A stretch of DNA of 64,000 nt from positions 20,821 through 84,820 of the forward strand of contig CAVURW010000027.1 in NCBI GenBank assembly GCA_963743595.1. Direction: 5' to 3'. The notes beneath the pieces are model-generated. The model was given only the letters and a program-made list of their open reading frames with translations, was not told where the DNA came from and did no database searches. Below are positions 1 through 8,302 of the stretch, piece after piece (positions within the stretch are counted from its first letter, which is position 1; every line of letters starts with the position of its first letter). This stretch comes from CAVURW01 sp963743595 (GTDB lineage: Bacteria; Verrucomicrobiota; Verrucomicrobiia; Methylacidiphilales; UBA1321). The position numbers and the translations under genes were made by a program.

Positions 1-854
1 CGGAGAACCTGGAGTATGAGTGGTTGAGCCCGGAGGAGCGCCAGCAATTGTTCAGCGGTGCACCGGAGCGCCAGGCCGAATTGGCTCGGGATTGGAACGA
101 TGTCCAGGCCATCGTGGGCGCGATGGTCGACCCCCGCCTGAAACTGCTTTGCGAGACCTACCTGGTTCAATATGGCGAGAAATTCCGCCGAACCGCCGCC
201 GCCCGCGATTTTCACCACGCACGCCGTGGCGGTCTTCTGGAACACACCAGTCAAATGATGCGTGCTGGCTATGCGCTCTCGGTCGTCTACACGAAACTGA
301 ATTGGGATCTCATCCAAGCCGGCATTCTTTTTCACGATTGCGGCAAGCTGTGGGAGCTGGATTATCAGCCGCAAGGGTTCGGTTGCCCGATGACGATTCT
401 AGGCGAGTTGCTCGGCCACATTACCGTGGGCATTGAGCTGGTTAACAAGCTGTGGCGTTCTTTAGAAAATACGGAGGCTTTTGCTCAGCCGGGCCAGCCT
501 GGAAAAGAAGAAGTGCGCCAACATTTGCTCCATCTCATCGCGTCGCACCATGGGCGAAAGGAATATGGTGCGCCGGTCACGCCCCGCACGCCGGAAGCGT
601 GGATGCTCCATCACATCGATAACGTGGATGCCTATCAGGAAATGGCGCAGGCGGTCTATCGCGAAAAGCAGCAGTTGGCCCCCGGAATCTACGAAGTCCG
701 CCGCCCGGTCGAGGGCCGCAGCGTGGCCCCGCTCAAAAAGTGGCAACCCTTCGCGGAATCCACGGAGAAGGTGCAAGCGGAGCCGGGTTCCGACCTAAAC
801 GGCAGGTTCGACGAACTGCCGGAGGAGCTGGAAAACGGGGCTGCGGAGTTGTGA
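1..854 (+). CDS. HD-domain 3'-5' exoribonuclease YhaM-like, 5' partial
   Basis: The reading frame is open to the first base of the window, so the N-terminus, probably an OB-fold nucleic-acid-binding part, lies outside. The TTG at 24 is therefore unlikely to be the true start. The visible part carries an HD metal-dependent phosphohydrolase domain: an early His in the segment GGLLEHT, the HD pair in LFHDCGKLWEL, then HLIASHHG and a late Asp in HHIDNVDA. This order and spacing match YhaM-type HD proteins, which degrade RNA or single-stranded DNA from the 3' end. The C-terminal ~50 residues are acidic and low in complexity. The next gene on this strand begins 143 bases downstream and looks unrelated. 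The HD fold is secure; the exonuclease assignment is by family resemblance. Confidence 0.75.
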   Translation, partial: ENLEYEWLSPEERQQLFSGAPERQAELARDWNDVQAIVGAMVDPRLKLLCETYLVQYGEKFRRTAAARDFHHARRGGLLEHTSQMMRAGYALSVVYTKLNWDLIQAGILFHDCGKLWELDYQPQGFGCPMTILGELLGHITVGIELVNKLWRSLENTEAFAQPGQPGKEEVRQHLLHLIASHHGRKEYGAPVTPRTPEAWMLHHIDNVDAYQEMAQAVYREKQQLAPGIYEVRRPVEGRSVAPLKKWQPFAESTEKVQAEPGSDLNGRFDELPEELENGAAEL

Positions 855-997
855 TGCAGAACGACTCGGCGTTCGAATAGAGAGGGCTCCGGCCCGCGTC
901 GATAACTACGTGCCCCTCTATCATAAGATCGTCTTTGCTCTTTACTCAGGTGTCACGTAACGTATCGACGTAGTCTGCCCAATAAGACCATTTACGA

Positions 998-1432
998 GTG
1001 ATATTCGGTAGAATATCGAAAGACAAGGAAGCGATTGCAAATCGTACGCTTGGCCCGGGGCTTTACACTCTGGAGGAGATCGCCGAGATCGTGGGAGTAT
1101 TTCGCTCTATTGTGCAGGACTGGATCATGCGGTTTAAGCAGGGAGGGCTGCAAGCCATCCTGGTGCGACCCAAAGCATTGGGTAAACCAAGTCGTTTGAG
1201 GGAGCCCTCTCTGCAGCAGGAGATGACGGATCTATTGCGCCAGGGCAAGTGGCGCACGGCTCGCCAAGCCCAGCGGTGGTTAGAGCAGACCCACGGGATC
1301 AAGATCGCCGTTTCCACGTTGTACGGTTGGATGGGAAAATTAGGAGGGGCGCTGAAGGTGCCGCGCCCCGTTAACATCAAGAACCACCTCGAAAGCCTGT
1401 CTTCCTTGCCTTCCCCAAACGCTTCAAAATAA
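998..1432 (+). CDS. Orphan HTH protein resembling the N-terminus of IS630-type transposases
   Basis: This is a 144-residue protein from a GTG start. The first half holds a helix-turn-helix (YTLEEIAEIVGVFRSIVQDW). The second half has a winged-helix-like segment (WRTARQAQRWLEQTHGIKI followed by VSTLYGWMGKLG), as in the HTH_29/HTH_33 modules at the front of IS630 transposases. No DDE catalytic domain follows in any frame before 1563, and no terminal inverted repeats were seen. It is either a remnant of an insertion sequence or a domesticated solitary DNA-binding protein. The GTG start is the upstream-most in frame and is uncertain. Confidence 0.55.
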   Translation: MIFGRISKDKEAIANRTLGPGLYTLEEIAEIVGVFRSIVQDWIMRFKQGGLQAILVRPKALGKPSRLREPSLQQEMTDLLRQGKWRTARQAQRWLEQTHGIKIAVSTLYGWMGKLGGALKVPRPVNIKNHLESLSSLPSPNASK

Positions 1433-1563
1433 CCCGCAAATAAATTTAACGTGGGAGTTTTGGGGTTTCGCCAGGCGCGAGTATAGCTGACTTTCTTCGA
1501 CGGAGGAGCAACGCAGCAAAGACCCGACAGAACCCCGTTAAATATCCCAAAGTGGTCTAAGGC

Positions 1564-2283
1564 TTAACTGTTCTGAAGACATTCCGCCACGAATTTGGGC
1601 ACCACCCCCCCAGCGGGGCCCGTGAGGCGCTCTAAGAAATCGCCGCTGACGCCGGTAACCTCCAAATTGATTTCCAGAGTATGCGCGCCGCTTTGCCGGG
1701 CGAGCCGACCGAAACCTGCGGCTGGATAAACGAGTCCGGAGGAGCCAATCGATACGAAGAGATCGGCTCGAGAAATGGCGTCCGTAATTTCGTCCATGAA
1801 CCGCGGCACTTCGCCAAACCAGACCACGTAGGGGCGGAGCTTTCCGGCGCGCTGACAGGCTGGACACGCCGTCTGAGTGGTGCACTCTGCAGTCCATTCT
1901 AGCACCGCGTGGCACGCATTACATTGCAGTTTCAGCAGCTCACCGTGCATGTGGATCACGTTTTGGCTGCCGGCGCGTTCGTGCAGGTTATCGATGTTTT
2001 GCGTTACGATGACGAAGGTGCCCGGCCCCTTTTGCTCCCACTCCGCCAGCGCCAGATGGGCGAGGTTCGGTTTGATATCCGCAGATTGAAGTTGAGCGCG
2101 ACGTTGATTATAGAACTGGTGAACGAGCGCCGGGTCAGCCCGGAACCCCTCAGGAGTAGCGACTTTCTCAATGGGGTGATCATTCCACATACCGCTCAGG
2201 CCCCGAAAGGTGGCAATACCCGACTCGGCGGAGATGCCAGCGCCGGTGAGGACGACGATATTCTTGAATTTGCGCGGGGGCAT
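1564..2283 (-). CDS. cobB: NAD-dependent protein deacylase, class III sirtuin (CobB/SIRT5 type)
   Basis: This 239-residue protein removes acyl groups from lysines using NAD+. It shows the NAD-binding GAGIS (residues 14-18), the TQNIDNLHERAG segment with the catalytic His following in HMHGEL (His113), and four zinc-ligand cysteines as C121-x2-C124 and C140-x2-C143. The segment RPYVVWFGE is typical of class III. Tyr58 and Arg61 form the Y-x2-R pair that in this class favours succinyl and malonyl groups over acetyl. Length is normal for bacterial CobB. It is transcribed divergently from yggS with about 77 bases between them, so the two promoters should lie at 2284-2360. Confidence 0.93.
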   Translation of the reverse strand: MPPRKFKNIVVLTGAGISAESGIATFRGLSGMWNDHPIEKVATPEGFRADPALVHQFYNQRRAQLQSADIKPNLAHLALAEWEQKGPGTFVIVTQNIDNLHERAGSQNVIHMHGELLKLQCNACHAVLEWTAECTTQTACPACQRAGKLRPYVVWFGEVPRFMDEITDAISRADLFVSIGSSGLVYPAAGFGRLARQSGAHTLEINLEVTGVSGDFLERLTGPAGGVVPKFVAECLQNS

Positions 2284-2360
2284 AAGCAGAGGTACGGAAA
2301 ATGGTTAGTGGAAAGAATACACTAAATGTTAATAAACGCAAGCTGTGATATACTCGTGCG

Positions 2361-3068
2361 GTGAACGGAAATGATTTGCGTACGGAATTGGCGGAGAGGT
2401 TTGCGGCGATTCAGGAAAAAGTGGCGGAGGCACTGAAGCGTTCGGGCCGAACGGGCAAGGTGGAGATCGTGGCGGTGAGCAAAACGCAACCCCTGGAGGT
2501 GATTCAAGCAGCGATGAGTGCCGGGATCCTGCGTTTCGGCGAAAACAAAGTACAAGAGGCGAAGGCGAAGATCGATGTTCTCGAGCGAGGCGTGTGGCAC
2601 CTGATCGGGCACCTGCAGACCAATAAAGCGCGCGATGCCGTGCGGCTTTTCCACTCGATCGATTCAGTGGATCGACTCGACCTGGCGCAGGAGATTAACC
2701 AGCGGGCATTAACGATGGGAAAAACGCAAAACGTGCTGCTTCAGGTGAATGTCTCCGGCGAAGGGACAAAATTTGGATGTGCGCCTGGTGACGCGTTGAC
2801 CTTGGCTGAGCAGATTAACGCCATGGGGCGACTCACGTTGAACGGGCTGATGACCATCGCCCCCGTGGCGGTGGAACCCGAAAAAGTGCGGCCCGTATTC
2901 GTTCGATTGCGTGAGCTACGGGACGAGATCGAGGCAAAGACGGGGCTGAAATTGCCCGATCTCTCCATGGGAATGAGCGGCGATTATCTGGTGGCTGTGG
3001 AAGAGGGGAGTACGGCGGTAAGAATCGGCTCGGCGTTGTTCGGGGCGCGAGGTTATACGAAGGCTTAG
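2361..3068 (+). CDS. yggS: PLP homeostasis protein, YggS/PLPBP family
   Basis: This 235-residue single-domain TIM-barrel protein binds pyridoxal phosphate and buffers vitamin B6; no enzymatic reaction is known for the family. The Schiff-base lysine is Lys41 in VAVSKTQP. Other family segments are RFGENKVQEA, WHLIGHLQTNK and the C-terminal LSMGMSGDY and STAVRIGSALFG. GTG at 2361 is used because it gives the usual N-terminal length. Upstream lies the divergent sirtuin. A hairpin just after the stop may terminate the transcript. Confidence 0.93.
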   Translation: MNGNDLRTELAERFAAIQEKVAEALKRSGRTGKVEIVAVSKTQPLEVIQAAMSAGILRFGENKVQEAKAKIDVLERGVWHLIGHLQTNKARDAVRLFHSIDSVDRLDLAQEINQRALTMGKTQNVLLQVNVSGEGTKFGCAPGDALTLAEQINAMGRLTLNGLMTIAPVAVEPEKVRPVFVRLRELRDEIEAKTGLKLPDLSMGMSGDYLVAVEEGSTAVRIGSALFGARGYTKA

Positions 3069-3090
3069 GGATTAACAATACGACTTCAAT

Positions 3091-3124
3091 GAAGCGTACG
3101 TACGGCACGCTTCGCCTCTTTTGT
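3091..3124 (+). terminator. Possible intrinsic terminator of yggS
   Basis: A 7-bp perfect inverted repeat (GAAGCGT at 3091-3097 with ACGCTTC at 3107-3113, 9-base loop) sits 22 bases after the yggS stop. It is followed by a short pyrimidine run ending in TTTT. The stem is only moderately GC-rich, so termination strength is uncertain. Confidence 0.45.
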
Positions 3125-3259
3125 GACCCCGGTGAATTCTTGGAGCCCCTGCCGGGGGCGGACGAACACGGGGCGGACGAACGTCCTTCCGGTTCAATCT
3201 CACGCGCTTTTTTGCCGGAAATTATACTCCACGATAACCAGCCTGCTCCCTTTTTCGAA

Positions 3260-3550
3260 CTAAGACTTGGCTTCGCCTTCGGAGTCGTTCATTTCTTCCA
3301 AGCGATCGGCGTAGCGCTCGAAACGGTTGGAGAGGATGAAAAACGTCGGGGCCCAGATGCCGACAAAGATGCCAAAACGCTCGGCGTGAGCGGCGTCGTC
3401 TTTCTGGGTTTTCACGGCCCAGATGCCGATGGAGGCGACGATGCTGGCGAATCCGCCGATGAAGCAGAGATCGCTCAGGAGGCGGAGGGATTCTGGGTCA
3501 GTTTTCTTGAGGGTGTGGGTAACGTTGGCTCGGATTTTGTGAATGGGCAT
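3260..3550 (-). CDS. Small membrane protein of unknown function
   Basis: This 96-residue protein has two predicted membrane segments, around residues 28-46 (LCFIGGFASIVASIGIWAV) and 62-74 (FGIFVGIWAPTFFIL). They are separated by a charged loop and followed by an acidic tail (ADRLEEMNDSEGEAKS). It is chosen over the overlapping plus-strand frame because of this clear membrane-protein pattern. No family is recognised. It stands alone, convergent to yggS and divergent from the next gene. Confidence 0.6.
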   Translation of the reverse strand: MPIHKIRANVTHTLKKTDPESLRLLSDLCFIGGFASIVASIGIWAVKTQKDDAAHAERFGIFVGIWAPTFFILSNRFERYADRLEEMNDSEGEAKS

Positions 3551-3694
3551 GGGCTAATTTGTACCGAGGTTTTGCATCTGGCAACTCCTGAAATTCACGG
3601 AACCCCTTTTTGATGGGCTGGGCCTTCGAATCGAAGAATTAGACTTGCGTCGGAAGCGGTTTGATTAGAGCCTGTTAGAGAGTCGGCAAGATTC

Positions 3695-3928
3695 GTGAAA
3701 CTTTCTCTCGCTCATTTTTTCCTGCTGTACGTGACGGTCTTCGTCGCGATCGTTCTTGCTGCGTGGCTGCTGTTTCTGCGAAAGCGGATGCGTTTGGAAA
3801 ATAAGGGGCGTCGGAGTTTTACGTGTCGCACGTGTCATGCTTCATTTGATGAAGCGGTGCCCTACCGACGGCCGAAATGCCCGGAATGTGGAGCGCCGTA
3901 TAAGCTTCACTTAGAATTAGAAGGATAA
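3695..3928 (+). CDS. Membrane-anchored zinc-ribbon protein
   Basis: A 77-residue protein with a GTG start. One N-terminal membrane helix (about residues 8-28) is followed by a basic stretch and a zinc ribbon with paired cysteines (CRTCHASF and CPECGAPY). The ribbon should face the cytoplasm if the positive-inside rule holds. It lies six bases upstream of guaB3 and is probably co-transcribed with it. Function is unknown; such small ribbons may bind RNA, DNA or a protein partner. Confidence 0.6.
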   Translation: MKLSLAHFFLLYVTVFVAIVLAAWLLFLRKRMRLENKGRRSFTCRTCHASFDEAVPYRRPKCPECGAPYKLHLELEG

Positions 3929-3934
3929 AATATT

Positions 3935-5116
3935 ATGGGAATGTGGATTGGACGGAATCGAAAAGCACGGGTGACGTATGGCTTCGACGAAATTGCGTTG
4001 GTGCCGGGAGAGGTCACCATTAACCCGAATGAGGTGGATATCTCGTTCCAAATTTCACGACCGCGCAATGGCGAGCCAATTAAACTGAAGATCCCGATTA
4101 TCGCGAGCGCCATGGACGGCGTGACGGACGTGCGTTTCTGCTCAGAGATGGCACGGCTCGGCGGTTTAGGCGTGATCAATCTGGAAGGCGTTCAGACCCG
4201 CTATGAACACCCTTCGGATGTGTTGGAAAAGATCGCCACGGCAGATAAACAAGCCGTCACGGAATTGATCCAAAAACTGTATGTCGAGCCCATTAAAGAA
4301 GAGCTGATTTCGCAGCGTATTCATGAATTGAAAAAGGCGGGGGGTCCCGTGGCGGTCTCATCGATTCCGCAGAAGGCGGAGCGTTACGCTGCGATCGCCC
4401 AGGAAGCGGGTGCCGATATCTTTGTCGTGCAATCGACCGTTTCGACAGTTCGGCACGTTTCGACTGAATACAAGTCACTCGATTTGGCCGGTCTGGTGAA
4501 TCAAAGCACCATGCCCATAATCATCGGCAATGCTGTCACGTACAGCGTGGTTCTGGAGCTCATGGGTACTGGCGTGGCGGGTATTCTGGTGGGTGTAGGG
4601 CCGGGGGCGGCTTGCACCTCGCGCGGTGTGCTGGGTTTGGGAGTTCCGCAAGTGACCGCGACCGTGGACTGTGCCGCCGCACGCGACGCTTATTTCAAAA
4701 AGACGGGCCGTTATGTTCCGATCATTACCGATGGCGGGATGTCCAAAGGCGGCGATGTTTGTAAGGCGCTGGCGTGCGGTTCTGATGCCGTGATGGTCGG
4801 TTCAGCTTTTGCTAAAGCGGATGAGGCGCCTGGCCACGGACATCATTGGGGCATGGCGACGCCTCACGCGAATCTGCCGCGCGGCACACGCATTCACGTG
4901 GGCGTGACGGGCAGCTTAAAACAGATCTTGTTTGGACCAGCCACGGTCGATGATGGCTCGCAAAATCTTGTGGGCGCGATCATGACCTGCATGGGAAATG
5001 TGGGTGCAGCGACGATTCGCCAATTCCAAGAAACCGAGATCATCATTGCCCCTTCGATTAAATCCGAAGGCAAACTTTTCCAGACGATGCAAGGCGTTGG
5101 TATGGGAACTCGCTAA
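3935..5116 (+). CDS. guaB3: IMP dehydrogenase-related protein, GuaB3 type
   Basis: A 393-residue (beta/alpha)8-barrel protein of the IMPDH/GMP reductase superfamily that lacks the CBS pair of ordinary GuaB. This matches the GuaB3 subgroup, for which an IMPDH-like activity has been described in cyanobacteria. The catalytic cysteine is Cys227 in GVGPGAACTSRG. Nucleotide and phosphate loops are visible as IITDGGMSKGGDVCKAL and DAVMVGSAFA. An AGAAGGA ribosome-binding site lies about ten bases before the ATG. It is followed nine bases later by aroD, and the two are probably in one operon. Whether this is the cell's main IMPDH cannot be told from this window. Confidence 0.85.
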   Translation: MGMWIGRNRKARVTYGFDEIALVPGEVTINPNEVDISFQISRPRNGEPIKLKIPIIASAMDGVTDVRFCSEMARLGGLGVINLEGVQTRYEHPSDVLEKIATADKQAVTELIQKLYVEPIKEELISQRIHELKKAGGPVAVSSIPQKAERYAAIAQEAGADIFVVQSTVSTVRHVSTEYKSLDLAGLVNQSTMPIIIGNAVTYSVVLELMGTGVAGILVGVGPGAACTSRGVLGLGVPQVTATVDCAAARDAYFKKTGRYVPIITDGGMSKGGDVCKALACGSDAVMVGSAFAKADEAPGHGHHWGMATPHANLPRGTRIHVGVTGSLKQILFGPATVDDGSQNLVGAIMTCMGNVGAATIRQFQETEIIIAPSIKSEGKLFQTMQGVGMGTR

Positions 5117-5124
5117 AGAAAACG

Positions 5125-5835
5125 ATGCTCGAACCGAGACTGATATTTCCGGAAAAGCGTACCGCTATCGTGGGCTGCGTAACGACGACCTTCGGGCTGG
5201 AGATGCTGGCCGCGCCCAGCCCGGATGCGGATGTCATCGAGGTTCGGCTGGATGCGCTTTTAGCCAAAGGGGCGAGCGTTGAGGAAGTTACGTCCGCGCT
5301 TAAACAACGGAAGCTTCCGGTCATTCTGACGCTGCGCCGTCAGGATGAAGGCGGGCAGCACAAATGGAAGCCTGGGGAGCGTAAGAGTCTGCTCGAGACG
5401 ATGCTGGAAATGGTGGAAGGGGTCGATATCGAAATCGCCAGCTTGGAAGAATTACGTAGCGTGGCGCATGCAGCGGCTGAAGGTAAGAAAGAGGTGATCC
5501 TCTCTGCGCACTCGCTCTCGATTCAGGTAAGCCCGGAGCAGCTGGAGCAGTGGGACTGGATCTACGAGGGTTTCCGGACGAGCGTCCCTCGTGCTCAGGA
5601 GAAATGCATTTTGAAGGTGGCGACGCTGGTGAAGGGGCCGGCCGATTACCGTAATCTAGCTAAGCTGCTGGTTCTTCGCGAGCGCCCCGTCGCGGTCATG
5701 GGCACGGGACCGTTGAGCGGCGAGAGTCGAATGATTTTTGCCAAGCTGGGATCGCGCCTCGTCTATGGGTACCTGGACGAGCCCGCCGCTCCCGGCCAAC
5801 CGAGTGTGACCGATTTACAAAAGATGCTGGCGTAG
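5125..5835 (+). CDS. aroD: 3-dehydroquinate dehydratase, type I
   Basis: This enzyme converts 3-dehydroquinate to 3-dehydroshikimate in the shikimate pathway through a Schiff base. Type I features are clear: EVRLDAL near the N-terminus, the catalytic His129 (LSAHS) and Schiff-base Lys164 (ILKVATL), and the C-terminal substrate-binding GPLSGESRM. The segment DEPAAPGQPS closes the barrel. At 236 residues the length is normal. It sits between guaB3 and a small membrane protein, whose ATG follows its stop codon directly. Confidence 0.92.
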   Translation: MLEPRLIFPEKRTAIVGCVTTTFGLEMLAAPSPDADVIEVRLDALLAKGASVEEVTSALKQRKLPVILTLRRQDEGGQHKWKPGERKSLLETMLEMVEGVDIEIASLEELRSVAHAAAEGKKEVILSAHSLSIQVSPEQLEQWDWIYEGFRTSVPRAQEKCILKVATLVKGPADYRNLAKLLVLRERPVAVMGTGPLSGESRMIFAKLGSRLVYGYLDEPAAPGQPSVTDLQKMLA

Positions 5836-6099
5836 ATGGATTTAAAATCGCCTTACCTGATTTATTTTAAGGGCATTTTGTTTCTATTCATGGGCCTGAC
5901 GTGCCTGGTTATGCTGATTCTGCTGGACCCGGAACCGCTGCCGATCTTCCTGTTGCTCGTCTGCATATGGTCGTTCTGCCGCGCCTACTACTTTGCTTTC
6001 TACGTCATCGAGAAGTACGTCGATTCGAGCTACAAGTTCAGTGGCTTGTGGTCGTTTGTGCTTTACCTCGCGAAACGTAAGCTCGGCGGCAGAGTGTAA
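5836..6099 (+). CDS. Small membrane protein downstream of aroD
   Basis: An 87-residue protein whose ATG abuts the aroD TAG, so translation is probably coupled. Two hydrophobic segments are visible (about residues 12-30 and 35-55), followed by a basic C-terminus (YLAKRKLGGRV). Nothing in the sequence suggests an enzymatic role and no family is recognised. Confidence 0.65.
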   Translation: MDLKSPYLIYFKGILFLFMGLTCLVMLILLDPEPLPIFLLLVCIWSFCRAYYFAFYVIEKYVDSSYKFSGLWSFVLYLAKRKLGGRV

Positions 6100-6135
6100 C
6101 ACGCGCGTATTCATGGGGCTCCACTGGTGAGCCAA

Positions 6136-6663
6136 TTAACTGCCCGGAACGCCCCAGGGATCAATCGCAATCCGACCTGAGGTCGTCATGACACTAACGC
6201 TTCCATCAAAGTACTGGCCTGCAGTCAGGCTTAAGGCATCGGCTTCCCGCTTACAGGCCACCTCTCCCCCATTGTGAATGGACCGCCAATAACGAATAAT
6301 GGCGTATACGGCTTGTTGCGGGCAATTGTAAGTCTGAACATTTCCTTTCAAAACTTTAATGATGTTTTGCAGAGCCGATTCACGGTCTTCTCTCCAGGTA
6401 GGGCAGTTCGTTTCGAAAATTTTGAACACGGTAGGACTGATCTCAATACACCCCTCGTAGCGTAATTGAACAACTTTCCGATTATTCCAATAAATGTACC
6501 GTTTACGTAATTGAAGTTGATCCCTGCCCAGCAACTCAGCAATTCCATTCCCATACTCAGGAAGCAAGACGTGATCGGGAATCCACCAAGCGTGCCAAAG
6601 AAAGCGGGAATCGTTCTGAAAGTCAGAGGATTCAATCCAATTTGGGTTATTTTTGACGTGCAT
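6136..6663 (-). CDS. Hypothetical protein in an AT-richer patch
   Basis: A 175-residue soluble protein rich in Trp, Tyr and Asn, with no signal peptide or membrane segment. Its base composition is visibly more AT-rich than its neighbours, which hints at recent acquisition. No conserved motif is recognised. A tandem 10-bp repeat lies 66-86 bases upstream of its start and could be an operator. It converges on the aroD operon. Confidence 0.5.
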   Translation of the reverse strand: MHVKNNPNWIESSDFQNDSRFLWHAWWIPDHVLLPEYGNGIAELLGRDQLQLRKRYIYWNNRKVVQLRYEGCIEISPTVFKIFETNCPTWREDRESALQNIIKVLKGNVQTYNCPQQAVYAIIRYWRSIHNGGEVACKREADALSLTAGQYFDGSVSVMTTSGRIAIDPWGVPGS

Positions 6664-6729
6664 AGAGCGGCGTTAATGGGTTTCTGCCGTAACACACAGC
6701 TAGAAATGTGCCGCCTCTTAAAATAGTTC

Positions 6730-6749
6730 AGTTTACTAAAGTTTACTAA
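6730..6749. promoter_or_regulatory. Tandem 10-bp direct repeat upstream of the 6136-6663 gene
   Basis: AGTTTACTAA occurs twice head to tail, directly adjoining, in an AT-rich stretch. On the minus strand a TATTTTAA-like box lies just downstream, toward the gene at 6663. Adjacent direct repeats spaced by one helical turn suggest a regulator binding site; the function is inferred. Confidence 0.3.
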
Positions 6750-6804
6750 ACGTCTTAAATAGATTCGAAACTACAGTAGCTTTCGCGCGTAAACCAGTGT
6801 CCAG

Positions 6805-7487
6805 CTATCCATGCTTTACTGAATGGCTCTCAGCATGGGAGTCATCCGCACTAGCGAAGAGGTGGCTGTTCTGCTGAGCCCAGTTCTGTTTCTCATGGGA
6901 GAGCCGCGCGGTGAGCGAGCGGGATTCTTTGGGTAGGTGCAGTTCATTCGATTCCTGGAGCTGCTCGATTCGTTGAAGGAGGGCCAGTGCGCGTTGGCTC
7001 GGCTGTTTGGTCATGAAACCGGCTCCCTTGCCACCCGCATAGTTTACGGGTTCACCGAAAAACTGTAGCTCCGTGGGATCGACGATCTTCGCGCGCTCTC
7101 CCTTGGCGATCTCATCGGCGGGCAACCCGCGTTCGCGTAAGAACCAATGGGTTAACGATTTACCTTCTTCATCATGCCCCAGGTTGAGCACGCACGGCAC
7201 ATATTTTGTGTGGGAGTTCTGTTCCGTGGTTTGAGCAAGGAGATAGTAGGCGGCCTCTGTGAGACGGAACAATTACCCACGCACTCGTTCCAAGGCTCTC
7301 CTTTTTCGACCGATTCCTGGGCGATTTTACGCCATTGAGGATTGAGGAGAGAGTTGCCAAAGTCTTCGTGTCCCAGCGAAAAAACGATGGCGGCCTCGAC
7401 TTCTTTGGGCGTCCAGTGCGCAGCAAAAGAGAGGTCGATATCATCTACAGAAAGCTTGGTTTTCATGGGAAGAAGACACGATAGCAA
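6805..7487 (-). pseudogene. Frameshifted gene of unknown function
   Basis: Two minus-strand frames join into one plausible protein of about 220 residues. The first half runs from ATG at 7466 (MKTKLSVDD; an upstream in-frame ATG is at 7487) to about 7273. The second runs from 7272 to 6805. The second frame is preceded directly by an in-frame TAA and has only a TTG to begin with, so it is unlikely to be an independent gene. Restoring one T in the AATTG at about 7271-7275 would give the smooth reading GNLFRLTEAAYYLLAQ. The simplest view is a one-base deletion, or a sequencing error. The family is not recognised; the product is soluble, with a charged C-terminal half. Confidence 0.55.
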
Positions 7488-7602
7488 AGATTGAAGGGGC
7501 TTCCAATGGGAAGAATGGGCGCACAGTAAAAAAGTGAGCGGAAGTGGAAGTTACTCTACAGTTTCAGTCGACTTGATATTGGCTGTATTGTAGTCTCCCG
7601 CA

Positions 7603-7944
7603 GTGAACAGTGTTAAATTTTGGGTATTAGTCGGGCTCAGCTCGTTAACGGTAGTGCTGACGGGCGTGCAGGTGTGGTTTGTGGAAGATGTACAGGAGTT
7701 GGCTGCTAAGGTGAACCAGGCAGGCCAAAACATCCAGGTGGGACAGGCTTCTGGCAATGAATTGAAGGCACTCGCCTTTAAGATCTATGCTGCCGGGCAT
7801 CAAGCGCAAGACTCGCGCTTGTTGGATGTACTGACGCGCCACGGTGTGAATGTCAATGTTAACCAGCCTCCTCCAAGCGCCCCAGCTGCTAACCCGTCGC
7901 CTGCCGCTCCATCCACTCCGATGGCTCCAGGGACAATTCATTAA
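7603..7944 (+). CDS. Small membrane-anchored protein with Pro-rich tail (first gene of RT locus)
   Basis: A 113-residue protein with a GTG start. An N-terminal membrane anchor (residues 6-26, VVLTGVQVWF) is followed by a short helical region (about 30-75). The tail is Pro/Ala-rich from residue 88 (NQPPPSAPAANP). No family is recognised. The next gene begins nine bases after its stop and has the same plan, so the two look like functional partners or distant paralogues. Both lie in line with the reverse transcriptase, suggesting a three-gene operon. Confidence 0.6.
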   Translation: MNSVKFWVLVGLSSLTVVLTGVQVWFVEDVQELAAKVNQAGQNIQVGQASGNELKALAFKIYAAGHQAQDSRLLDVLTRHGVNVNVNQPPPSAPAANPSPAAPSTPMAPGTIH

Positions 7945-7952
7945 TTAAGTCT

Positions 7953-8273
7953 ATGTCCGAAGAAGAATCCAATAATTACTCATCGTTTTGGCCCCTATGC
8001 ATTTTCTTTGCCGGGGTTATTTTTGCCGATAGCTTTCAACTCTACCAACTCTCCAACCAACGGACTGCGCTTCTGAAGCAACAGGATTATCAGGTGGCTC
8101 CAACTCAACAGAGCGCTGAAATTCAAAAGACGCTGACGGATGTGGTGAATGATCTAGTAGAGCTGAGCCGCACGGATAATACGGCAGCTGAGCTGGTCAA
8201 AGAGAACATTCGCCAGAATCCTGCTCCTGCGTCTGGCTCAGGCACACCGCCGTCTCCCACGCCGGAAAAGTAA
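7953..8273 (+). CDS. Small membrane-anchored protein with Pro-rich tail (second gene of RT locus)
   Basis: A 106-residue protein with an ATG start. A membrane helix (about residues 12-29) follows a short acidic N-terminus. A helical region (IQKTLTDVVNDLVELS) comes next, and the Pro-rich tail ends TPPSPTPEK. The layout repeats that of the gene before it. The stop codon lies 15 bases before the reverse transcriptase ATG. It could be an ordinary envelope protein unconnected to the RT; only the spacing and strand argue for a link. Confidence 0.6.
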   Translation: MSEEESNNYSSFWPLCIFFAGVIFADSFQLYQLSNQRTALLKQQDYQVAPTQQSAEIQKTLTDVVNDLVELSRTDNTAAELVKENIRQNPAPASGSGTPPSPTPEK

Positions 8274-8276
8274 TGC

Positions 8277-8302
8277 CTGATCCAGCCCATGAACTGGATC
8301 AG
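8277..8302 (+). promoter_or_regulatory. Perfect hairpin enclosing the reverse transcriptase start codon
   Basis: CTGATCCAG (8277-8285) and CTGGATCAG (8294-8302) form a perfect 9-bp stem around an 8-base loop that contains the RT ATG (8289-8291). There is no T-run after it, so it is not a normal terminator. In mRNA it would place the start codon in a loop flanked by paired bases and could limit or gate translation. Confidence 0.5.

Noticed and set aside
998..1563. Complete insertion sequence
   Set aside because: Only the HTH part is present, no DDE domain follows in any frame and no terminal inverted repeats or target duplication were found.
3089..3613. Plus-strand frame of 174 codons
   Set aside because: The opposite-strand frame (3260-3550) has clear membrane segments, while this one is a low-complexity acidic/Gly-rich shadow.
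7490..7602. Possible msr-msd RNA gene upstream of the RT locus
   Set aside because: Only an imperfect hairpin (CTACA at 7556-7560 with TGTAG at 7589-7593) was seen, and two protein genes separate it from the RT.
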